From Casp-actino8 sp041159745 (GTDB lineage: Bacteria > Actinomycetota > Acidimicrobiia > Acidimicrobiales > Ilumatobacteraceae), in the NCBI GenBank assembly GCA_041159745.1, contig JBEAXP010000027.1, forward strand, positions 1-7,490: DNA of 7,490 nucleotides, written 5' to 3'. A program made the translations under genes and the position numbers. This document shows positions 1-5,140 of this stretch, one piece after another (position 1 is the stretch's first letter; every line of letters starts with the position of its first letter). Under the pieces are notes generated by a model, which made no database searches, was not told where the DNA came from, and saw only the letters and a list, made by a program, of their open reading frames with translations.

Positions 1-768
1 GGAAGTGAAGCCGAAGACGTACTCGTCCGTGGTTTCGGCGTACTTCACGATCGAAAGCGCCACGGTGATGATGGCGGGGAGGAAGAACAGCGGAGCCATC
101 GTGTATCTCTGCGAGCGGGCCGGTTTCTTCGCGTTGATACCCCATAGCGATGCGCCGAGTCCGGCGACCCCCACCAGACCGAAGAGTTCCACGGGGATTC
201 GAACGCTCGCGGTGATACCGAGATGATCGAACGCTGTCATGACGTAGGTGAAGCTGATCGTGAGCGATCCGGCCGCGAAGGATGAGAAGCCGGGAAGGGC
301 GACCTGCTCCGTTCGTTTCACGGAGACGATGATGGAGGTGATCTGCACGACGACGCTCAACAGCGCGATCGTCACGAGGCCGCGATTCAGCGGACCGACA
401 TCCTCGCTTTGAACGATGGTTCCCAATCCGATGAGCCAGATGAACCCGAAGGAACTCGAGAGTGCGGCGAGCGTCGTTGTGACTCGCTCGGCGAGCGACG
501 GCCGGCGACGATGACGAAGAATCTGCACCACTCCAGCGGTCGACAGGAGCGACCAGAGGATCGCTCCGATCATGGAAGCCGCGAAGGGAAGCCGTGACCC
601 ACTGACGGCCAACCACGTGAAATCGCCGAACGCGTCGAGGCCGAGGACCAACACTCCGGCACGAATCCAGCGCATCGCCGATGTCTTTCGCTCCTTTGCG
701 GCGTTGGCGACGATGATTCCGCAGATCAGGGCGGTCACGAAGCTCGAAACGACGTCGACGATCAGCAC
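1..768 (-). CDS. Multi-pass membrane protein of unknown function (N-terminal part, runs off window)
   Basis: The reverse strand is open from a GTG at 768-766 to the left edge, 256 codons with no stop, so the C-terminus is missing. The start is fixed by AGGAGG (complement of 774-779) five nt upstream of the GTG. The protein begins MLIVDVVSSFVTALIC and shows about eight hydrophobic segments, near residues 2-22, 36-56, 62-83, 98-120, 130-150, 157-180, 190-212 and 223-243. They are joined by short loops, some basic (KERK at 26-29, RHRRR at 85-89). No soluble domain, catalytic motif or signal peptide lies in the visible part. I do not recognise the family. Multi-helix N-termini like this often precede a GGDEF/EAL or kinase domain in actinobacteria, but nothing visible proves it. 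It is transcribed away from the pilus operon and shares its 204-nt intergenic region. Confidence 0.8.
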   Translation of the reverse strand, partial: MLIVDVVSSFVTALICGIIVANAAKERKTSAMRWIRAGVLVLGLDAFGDFTWLAVSGSRLPFAASMIGAILWSLLSTAGVVQILRHRRRPSLAERVTTTLAALSSSFGFIWLIGLGTIVQSEDVGPLNRGLVTIALLSVVVQITSIIVSVKRTEQVALPGFSSFAAGSLTISFTYVMTAFDHLGITASVRIPVELFGLVGVAGLGASLWGINAKKPARSQRYTMAPLFFLPAIITVALSIVKYAETTDEYVFGFTS

Positions 769-773
769 GAAAA

Positions 774-779
774 CCTCCT
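774..779 (-). promoter_or_regulatory. Shine-Dalgarno AGGAGG of the divergent membrane protein gene
   Basis: On the - strand AGGAGG lies five nt before GTG 768-766. This near-consensus site decides the start of the divergent gene, which otherwise has only a GTG codon. Confidence 0.75.
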
Positions 780-784
780 GGTCG

Positions 785-802
785 GTACGGATTCCACCGT
801 AC
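785..802. repeat. Inverted repeat GTACGG-N6-CCGTAC
   Basis: There are six-bp perfect arms at 785-790 and 797-802 with a six-nt spacer. The right arm lies inside the perfect 8-bp palindrome CCGTACGG (797-804). It sits six nt upstream of the - strand Shine-Dalgarno sequence, so it could be an operator or a leader hairpin for the divergent gene. Confidence 0.45.
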
Positions 803-846
803 GGACGAATGTCAGGACCAGGTCGAGGTCAGCGTGCTTTCGGTAT

Positions 847-857
847 GAATGTCATTC
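847..857. repeat. Short palindrome GAATG-T-CATTC
   Basis: Five-bp perfect arms (847-851 and 853-857) flank a single T. It overlaps the second GAATGTCA copy. It is short enough to occur by chance, but it sits among other symmetric elements. Confidence 0.3.
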
Positions 858-868
858 GCGCCGGGCCG

Positions 869-889
869 GAAAGATTTCGGAAATCTTTC
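869..889. repeat. Perfect 9-bp inverted repeat with 3-nt loop
   Basis: GAAAGATTT at 869-877 is exactly complementary to 881-889 across the loop CGG. As RNA it would form a compact hairpin, as DNA a symmetric operator. No T-run follows on the + strand, so it is not a standard terminator. Its A+T-rich arms contrast with the surrounding DNA, and the exact repeat TCGGTACGGAT starts at its right edge. Confidence 0.6.
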
Positions 890-925
890 GGTACGGATGT
901 AACAAACCGAGAAACGAGGCGATTG

Positions 926-956
926 CCAGATGGTTCCCCGCATCGGGGATCCCTGG
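926..956 (+). promoter_or_regulatory. Predicted hairpin in the flp 5' leader
   Basis: TCCCCG (935-940) pairs with CGGGGA (944-949) around the loop CAT. Past a T-T mismatch (934/950), GG (932-933) pairs with CC (951-952). Past a two-nt bulge (930-931), CCAG (926-929) pairs with CTGG (953-956). This gives twelve base pairs, mostly G-C, ending two nt before the AAGGAGG ribosome binding site of flp. It could protect the 5' end of the mRNA, block or present the ribosome binding site, or bind a regulator. The role is inferred from position only. Confidence 0.5.
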
Positions 957-958
957 AC

Positions 959-972
959 AAGGAGGAACCTCC
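959..972 (+). promoter_or_regulatory. flp Shine-Dalgarno with self-complementary spacer
   Basis: AAGGAGG (959-965) is a near-perfect Shine-Dalgarno sequence seven nt from the flp ATG. The spacer is AACCTCC, so GGAGG (961-965) is followed after AA by its exact complement CCTCC (968-972). A small GGAG/CTCC hairpin with loop GAAC can form and would hide the ribosome binding site. The site firmly sets the flp start at 973. Confidence 0.75.
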
Positions 973-1152
973 ATGAATCGCCTGATCATCAAGGCCATTA
1001 CCCGACTGCAGACCCCTCAGACCGCGGACGACCGCGGTGGAGTGGCCGCCGAGTACGGCGTGTTGCTGGCGGGAATCGTCGGAGTCGTCGCCATCGCCGC
1101 CGCCGCCCTGGGCAGCCGCATCGGCGGCCTGTTCGACGCGATTCTCCCGTGA
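973..1152 (+). CDS. flp: Flp-family type IVb major prepilin
   Basis: This 59-residue protein is the likely pilus subunit, processed by the prepilin peptidase and polymerised at the outer face of the membrane. The 22-residue basic leader (MNRLIIKAITRLQ...) ends in RG. The mature part would begin GVAAEYGVLLAGIVGVVAIA, putting Glu27-Tyr28 at mature positions +5/+6, the Flp hallmark, followed by one hydrophobic helix to about residue 46. The short tail (GSRIGGLFDAILP) and total length are normal for Flp. The start is set by the strong AAGGAGG seven nt upstream. It is the first gene of the operon. Its TGA overlaps the GTG start of tadE by four nt (GTGA, 1149-1152), with no terminator between, which is unusual for an abundant pilin. 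A weak GC hairpin (1115-1128) lies near its 3' end. Confidence 0.93.
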   Translation: MNRLIIKAITRLQTPQTADDRGGVAAEYGVLLAGIVGVVAIAAAALGSRIGGLFDAILP

Positions 1153-1541
1153 TCGAGTCTCGTCCGGCTCCCGCTCGGCGGGAGTCGGACGATGCTGGTG
1201 TCGCCGCCGTCGAATTCGCCTTGGTGCTGCCAATCCTCGTGATCATGGTGTTCACGATCGTGTTCGCCGGCTCGGTGTACCTCGATCGGATGCATCTCCA
1301 GTCGGCGGCTCGGGACGCCTCCCGAATCGCGTCGATCGACGTGTCGGCTGCCTGTTCGACCGCCCTGGCTCAACTCTCGACGCAATCGGTGGGATCCGTC
1401 ACCTGCAGCGTCGCATCCACATGTGCGACCGGTTCGTCTCGCGTGGAATTGCGAGCCGTGCAAACCAAGTCGATCCCGTTGGTCGGAAACCGAACGATCA
1501 CCCTCGACGCTTCCTCTTCTTTCGCCTGCCCCCTGCCATGA
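1149..1541 (+). CDS. tadE: TadE-like pseudopilin
   Basis: This 130-residue protein is a TadE-family minor component of the Tad pilus, anchored by one N-terminal helix with the rest outside the membrane. Residues 17-38 read GVAAVEF followed by a hydrophobic stretch. Cleavage after Gly17 would place Glu22-Phe23 at +5/+6, the pseudopilin processing motif shared with Flp. The segment YLDRMHLQSAARDASRIASI (44-63) is typical of TadE. Four cysteines (69, 86, 92, 127) lie in the outer domain and could form two disulfides. The chosen GTG start (1149) overlaps the flp stop as GTGA. The same frame is open upstream to about 930, but that part lies across the leader and flp out of frame and is not coding. 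There is no good Shine-Dalgarno sequence, so translational coupling to flp is likely. Its stop overlaps the tadG start (ATGA). Confidence 0.9.
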   Translation: MIESRPAPARRESDDAGVAAVEFALVLPILVIMVFTIVFAGSVYLDRMHLQSAARDASRIASIDVSAACSTALAQLSTQSVGSVTCSVASTCATGSSRVELRAVQTKSIPLVGNRTITLDASSSFACPLP

Positions 1542-2488
1542 GATTTCGCTCCACCAACGAACGCGACCGGGGCTCGGTCGCTCTGATCGTGGCGTTCGCC
1601 TTCGTCCCGATGTCGGCGATGTTCGCCACCGTGGCCGACGGCGGCCTCGTGTGGTGGAGAAAACAAGAACTGCAGAACGGCGTGGAGGCGGCGGCAATTG
1701 CCGCGGCCGACCGCCACGCCCACGGACTGGATGCCTGTCATCAGTCGGCCCTCGCCCTCGTGACCCTCGATGCCGATCAAGCCGTGAACGTCGACTGCTC
1801 GGTGAACGGTTCGTCAACCGACGGGGTCGTCACCGTGACCGGCCAGGCCGACGTGTCGCTCAATTTCGCCCGGATGATCGGTCGTGACTCGGCCGGCATC
1901 GATTCCTCCGCGTCGGTTCGGGTCGGTGCCGTGTCGTCGGCGTCGGGTCTGCGTCCGCTGGCGATGTGTGTCGGTAACCCCGCGTTGGTGACCTGGCTCG
2001 CCGGAGGAATGACGTCGAATGCCGACTTCCGCATCGACATCAATGCCTCCACCCCCGCGTGCGGCGGTTCGGTTCCCGGCAACTGGGCCGTCATCGACTT
2101 CGACGGAGGAGCGAACTCGATGAGCGCGGCCCAGAGCTGGATTCTGGGTGGCTATCCCGGTTCGGTGAGCGTCGGCCAGACCCTCGACGGCGACCCCGGT
2201 ATTCCCTCGCCGGCTCTGCAAGTCGACTCGGTCATCGGTCAGTCGTTCTCGGTTCCGGTGTTCGCCAATCCGCGCTTGTCGGGTTCGAACTCGCTGTACG
2301 ACATCGTGGGCTTCGTTCGCGTGAACCTGGTGTCGGCCACGTTGTCGGGCTCAGCGTCTCAGCGGCATCTCGTCGTTCGCTTCACGAAGTACGTCGCGGC
2401 GGGGACGGCTGGGCCGTCGACGCAACCGTCGTTCGGCTCGACCTCGTATTCCATCTGTTCTTTCGACTCTCAGGGAGATTGTTCATGA
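1538..2488 (+). CDS. tadG: TadG-like Flp pilus-assembly protein (Tad domain)
   Basis: This 316-residue membrane-anchored protein carries a Tad/TadE-G N-terminus: a short basic tail, then GSVALIVAFAFVPMSAMFAT as a membrane helix (12-36). It continues DGGLVWWRKQELQNGVEAAA, a stretch typical of TadG. The +5 position after Gly12 is Ile17, not Glu, so unlike Flp and TadE it probably escapes prepilin cleavage. The outer domain (about 60-316) is rich in Ser, Gly and Val. It contains SLNFARMIGRDSAGIDSSASVRV (106-128 region) and LRPLAMCV (138-145), both seen in TadG-type proteins. Six cysteines (67, 87, 144, 175, 307, 315) suggest disulfides; the 67/87 pair sits like 69/86 of TadE. ATG 1538 overlaps the tadE stop. 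The frame stays open upstream to 1037, but that part lies across flp and tadE. Its exact role in assembly is unknown. Confidence 0.85.
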   Translation: MRFRSTNERDRGSVALIVAFAFVPMSAMFATVADGGLVWWRKQELQNGVEAAAIAAADRHAHGLDACHQSALALVTLDADQAVNVDCSVNGSSTDGVVTVTGQADVSLNFARMIGRDSAGIDSSASVRVGAVSSASGLRPLAMCVGNPALVTWLAGGMTSNADFRIDINASTPACGGSVPGNWAVIDFDGGANSMSAAQSWILGGYPGSVSVGQTLDGDPGIPSPALQVDSVIGQSFSVPVFANPRLSGSNSLYDIVGFVRVNLVSATLSGSASQRHLVVRFTKYVAAGTAGPSTQPSFGSTSYSICSFDSQGDCS

Positions 2489-3090
2489 CTCTGGCCGCAA
2501 CCCTCCGCCGTCACTGGGTGACCGTCACGGCGTTCTTCCTGGTGCTGCTCGGCACCCTCGCGGTCGTTCCGCGCGGAGACGAGAAGGCCGATGCCACCAA
2601 GCGCGTCCCCACGCTGGTCGTGACCAAGTCGCTCGACGACGGAAGTTCGGCTGCCGTTGTCCGCACCGCGGTGGAGGTGCGCGATCTCGATCCGGAGGCG
2701 AGGGCGTCCGGAGCCCTGAGTTCACTCGACGAGATTCCCGAAGGTGTGCTCGTTTCCGACCACGTGGTCGGCGAGCAGCTACTGGCGTCCTCGTTCGCCA
2801 CCGATGTGGTCGCCGCACTCGGCCCGGGCTTCGTGTCCGTCTCGATTCGACTCGACGCACAGCGTTGGGTCGGCCCGTTCCTCACCACGGGTGAGGCCGT
2901 CGACGTCTTCGATGTGTCCGACACCGGATCGACGAAGATCGCATCGAAGGCGGTGATCATCGAAGCTCCTTCGGCGGCCGAGGTCGGTCCCCGCGATGAG
3001 TCGATCGTGACGATGGGAGTGCCTTCGTCGGCTCTTCCGGCGGTTCTGTCGGCGGCGGGTGCGGGTCGGATCTGGTTGGTGGGCGCGTGA
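2485..3090 (+). CDS. cpaB: CpaB/RcpC-family Flp pilus assembly protein (SAF domain)
   Basis: This 201-residue protein has one N-terminal membrane helix (11-29). A SAF-like domain follows (about 41-104, VPTLVVTKSLDDGSSAAVV... to EGVLVSDHVVGEQLLASSF), including the typical 'pr/e-G-xxL' ending. An RcpC-like domain (about 116-200) begins GFVSVSIRLDA, with a GEAVDVFDV strand. CpaB acts outside the cytoplasmic membrane in Tad machines, in diderms next to the secretin; in a monoderm its partner is unclear. It is shorter than many CpaB proteins, which often exceed 250 residues. ATG 2485 overlaps the tadG stop (ATGA) and has GGGAG (2473-2477) seven nt upstream, the best ribosome binding site inside the operon after that of flp. 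The C-terminus meets the tadZ start. Confidence 0.85.
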   Translation: MTLAATLRRHWVTVTAFFLVLLGTLAVVPRGDEKADATKRVPTLVVTKSLDDGSSAAVVRTAVEVRDLDPEARASGALSSLDEIPEGVLVSDHVVGEQLLASSFATDVVAALGPGFVSVSIRLDAQRWVGPFLTTGEAVDVFDVSDTGSTKIASKAVIIEAPSAAEVGPRDESIVTMGVPSSALPAVLSAAGAGRIWLVGA

Positions 3091-3866
3091 TGAGCGATCA
3101 GCAGCGACCCGTCGTGGCGGTCGTCTCGCCCAAAGGCGGCAACGGCAAGACCACGGTCTCGGTGAACCTTGCGGTGGCACTGGCCCGCCGTGAGCCCACC
3201 ATCCTGGTCGATCTCGACGTGCACTTCGGTGACGTGGAGTACGCACTTCGTTTCCACCCGCTTCATCGTCTGGACGATGCGGTGAAGCGTCTGGCCGAGA
3301 ACGCCGACGCCGACTTGAGTGTTCTGCTCGCGGCTCACCCGACGGGCGTCGAGGCACTCTGTGCTCCGGCCAATCCCGTCGAAGCCGATCGCCTCCAGGC
3401 CGAGGATTCGTTCGCGGTGGTGGATCGCCTCATCGAGATCGGCCGCCCGGTCGTGCTCGACACGGCTGGCGGTATCAGCGACTACACGCTTGAGTCGCTC
3501 GATCGCGCGACCCACGTGGTGCTCGTGAGCGGCACCGACGTTCCCTCGGTCCAAGCCGGCCGCAAGCTTCTCGACACCATGACTCAGTTGAAGATGGACG
3601 TGAGCCGTGTTCATCTCGCCGTCAATCGATCGACCACACGTGTTGGTTTGACCGTTCGCGATGTGGAGTCGGTCCTCGGTTTGTCGGCGGTCCTCGAAGT
3701 GGCCGAACACTCCAGCGTGGCCGCGGCGATGAACCAGGGTTCGCCGCTCACCGAATCGTCACCGCAGTCGCCGATCGCCCATGCCTTCTACGACTTCGCC
3801 GATCAGATCCTCGGTCTCGACGAGTCGAAGTCACGGCGTCGCCTGCGGATCGGTGGTCGCGCATGA
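3090..3866 (+). CDS. tadZ: TadZ/CpaE-like ParA/MinD-family ATPase
   Basis: This 258-residue cytoplasmic ATPase is expected to position or initiate the Tad machine. The deviant Walker A motif PKGGNGKTT (14-22) has both the signature Lys15 and Lys20. It is followed by ILVDLDVHFGDVEYAL (38-53), which is characteristic of CpaE/TadZ, and by a Walker B-like VVLDTAGG (121-128, Asp124). The C-terminal part includes the MinD-like VHLAVNRS segment (174-181). The ATPase fold starts at about residue 7, so the N-terminal receiver-like domain of classical TadZ/CpaE is absent. The tail is basic (SKSRRRLRIGGR). ATG 3090 overlaps the cpaB stop by one nt (TGATG). An in-frame GTG at 3087 is an equally possible start and would add one residue. 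The stop overlaps tadA (ATGA). Confidence 0.92.
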   Translation: MSDQQRPVVAVVSPKGGNGKTTVSVNLAVALARREPTILVDLDVHFGDVEYALRFHPLHRLDDAVKRLAENADADLSVLLAAHPTGVEALCAPANPVEADRLQAEDSFAVVDRLIEIGRPVVLDTAGGISDYTLESLDRATHVVLVSGTDVPSVQAGRKLLDTMTQLKMDVSRVHLAVNRSTTRVGLTVRDVESVLGLSAVLEVAEHSSVAAAMNQGSPLTESSPQSPIAHAFYDFADQILGLDESKSRRRLRIGGRA

Positions 3867-5140
3867 GCCTGGCCGCGAGAGCCGAGCGCGTCGGAGTCGC
3901 CCCTCGACCGGCACTGCGGGTTGTCGACGAATCCGACTCCGAACCCGTTCAGGTGGATGGAGTCGCCCTCGTCATCGAACGAGTGCGCGAGAATCTGGCC
4001 ACGGTGGCCGACCGCGCCACGATGTCCGACGATCGACTCCGCGTCGCGGTGGAGACGCAGGTGGCTTCGGTTCTCTCGGGTTCGGAGTTCTCCTCGCATC
4101 CCGACAAGGTTCGGCTGCGATCCGCCGTGCTGAACGATCTCCTGGGCTTCGGGCCCCTCCAGGACCTGCTCGATGACCCGAGCATTTCCGAAGTGATGGC
4201 CAACGGGCCCGAGTCGATCTTCATCGAATCGAACGGGCGAATCCGCCGTTCGCATCGCTCGTTCGAATCCGAAGAGCAGATGATGAAGGTGATCGAGCGG
4301 ATGGTTCGTTCGTCGGGTCGCCGGGTCGATCAGTCGTCCCCGATGGTCGATGCGCGGCTGCCGGATGGTTCGCGCCTCAACGTGGTGCTGCCACCCCTCG
4401 CCGTCGACGGTCCGTCCATCACCATCCGAAAGTTCACCTGCGGTCGGTTGACCACCAACGACCTGGTGGACCGAGGCTCGTTGTCGGCCGATGCCGCGAC
4501 GTTTCTCGAGGCCGCGGTTCTCGGCAAGAGCAACATCCTCGTGAGCGGAGGCACTGGCACTGGCAAGACGACGATTCTGAACATCCTCTCGTCGTACATC
4601 GGTCGGAGCGAGCGAGTCGTCACTGTCGAAGACGCCGTCGAACTCAATCTCGATCTTCCCAACCTGATTCGGCTGGAGGCGCGGCCGGCGAACAGCGAAG
4701 GAGCCGGCGAGGTCTCGATTCGCGACCTGGTGCGGAACTCGTTGCGTATGCGTCCCGATCGCATCGTGGTGGGTGAAGTTCGCGGTCAGGAGGCCCTCGA
4801 CATGCTCCAGGCGATGAACACCGGCCACGAAGGTTCGCTGTCGACGCTGCACGCCAACACGCCACGGGATGCCCTCCGGCGACTCGAGACCATGGTTCTG
4901 CTCGCCGGCGTCGAGCTGCCTCTCCGGGCGATTCGCGAGCAGATCGCGTCGGCCATCGATTTGATCGTGCAATTGAGCCGCGACGCCGAAGGGCGCCGGT
5001 TCGTGTCGTCCATCACCGAAGTGGTCGGCATGGAAGGCGACGTGGTGTCCACCGCCGATCTCTTCGTGCGCGAGGGCGAACAGCTCGTTTCCACGGGAGT
5101 GACGTCGCGTCACTTCGCTCAGTCGGTGGGTGGTCACTGA
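3863..5140 (+). CDS. tadA: TadA/CpaF secretion ATPase
   Basis: This 425-residue cytoplasmic hexameric ATPase of the type II/IV secretion superfamily should power pilus assembly. The N-terminal domain (about 30-200) contains LLGFGPLQDLLDDPSISEVMANGP and SGRRVDQSSPMVDARLPDGS, both typical of CpaF. Walker A is GGTGTGKT (229-236, Lys235). The Asp-box region is VVTVEDAVELNL. Walker B is RIVVGEVRG (300-308) with Glu305. The His box is GSLSTLHANT (324-333, His330). All catalytic motifs look intact and the length is normal. ATG 3863 overlaps the tadZ stop as ATGA. The TGA at 5138-5140 shares its A with the tadB ATG. A long open frame antisense to this gene (about 3803-5149, - strand) is a composition shadow. 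Confidence 0.96.
   Translation: MSLAARAERVGVAPRPALRVVDESDSEPVQVDGVALVIERVRENLATVADRATMSDDRLRVAVETQVASVLSGSEFSSHPDKVRLRSAVLNDLLGFGPLQDLLDDPSISEVMANGPESIFIESNGRIRRSHRSFESEEQMMKVIERMVRSSGRRVDQSSPMVDARLPDGSRLNVVLPPLAVDGPSITIRKFTCGRLTTNDLVDRGSLSADAATFLEAAVLGKSNILVSGGTGTGKTTILNILSSYIGRSERVVTVEDAVELNLDLPNLIRLEARPANSEGAGEVSIRDLVRNSLRMRPDRIVVGEVRGQEALDMLQAMNTGHEGSLSTLHANTPRDALRRLETMVLLAGVELPLRAIREQIASAIDLIVQLSRDAEGRRFVSSITEVVGMEGDVVSTADLFVREGEQLVSTGVTSRHFAQSVGGH

Larger units (their letters stand above)
782..902. repeat. Dispersed TCGGTACGGAT-type repeat family, possible operator sites
   Basis: The 11-mer TCGGTACGGAT occurs exactly at 782-792 and 888-898. A degenerate copy, TCGGTATGAAT, lies at 840-850. 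The octamer GAATGTCA occurs exactly at 807-814 and 847-854, each time following a CGG-containing stretch. Read together there are about three related units (802-814, 841-854, 889-902), spaced roughly 40 and 48 bp apart. This could be a cluster of binding sites for one regulator; no specific factor can be named. Confidence 0.4.
769..972. promoter_or_regulatory. Divergent intergenic region between the membrane protein gene and flp
   Basis: This 204-nt gap must hold the promoters for both the leftward gene and the flp-tad operon. I see no convincing -35/-10 pair on either strand. The best + strand -10-like hexamers are TATGAA at 844-849 and TGTAAC at 898-903, both with poor -35 partners. The region instead stands out for repeats: inverted repeats at 785-802, 847-857, 869-889 and 926-956, a CGGTACGGAT-type direct repeat family, and a self-complementary ribosome binding site at 961-972. 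This looks like an operator-dense regulatory region; that is inference. Confidence 0.6.

Noticed and set aside
769..972. Cyclic-di-GMP (GEMM) or other known riboswitch in the flp leader
   Set aside because: The hairpins are present, but I could not match conserved core sequences of a known riboswitch class. Only a covariance-model search could settle it.
1115..1128. GC hairpin near the flp 3' end as an attenuator between pilin and machinery
   Set aside because: It has only five base pairs, lies in coding sequence rich in GCC and GGC codons, and has no U-tract; it is probably chance.
930..1148. Upstream extension of the tadE frame to 930
   Set aside because: It crosses the leader hairpin, the ribosome binding site and flp. 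The Arg-rich translation is not a signal or leader peptide, while GTG 1149 gives a normal TadE N-terminus.
1037..1537. Upstream extension of the tadG frame to an ATG at 1037
   Set aside because: It would overlap flp and tadE out of frame. The ATGA overlap at 1538 followed by a proper Tad N-terminal helix is a much better start.
2511..3710. 399-codon open frame on the - strand across cpaB and tadZ
   Set aside because: It spans two recognised genes in antisense and has no recognisable fold or ribosome binding site; it is a composition shadow.
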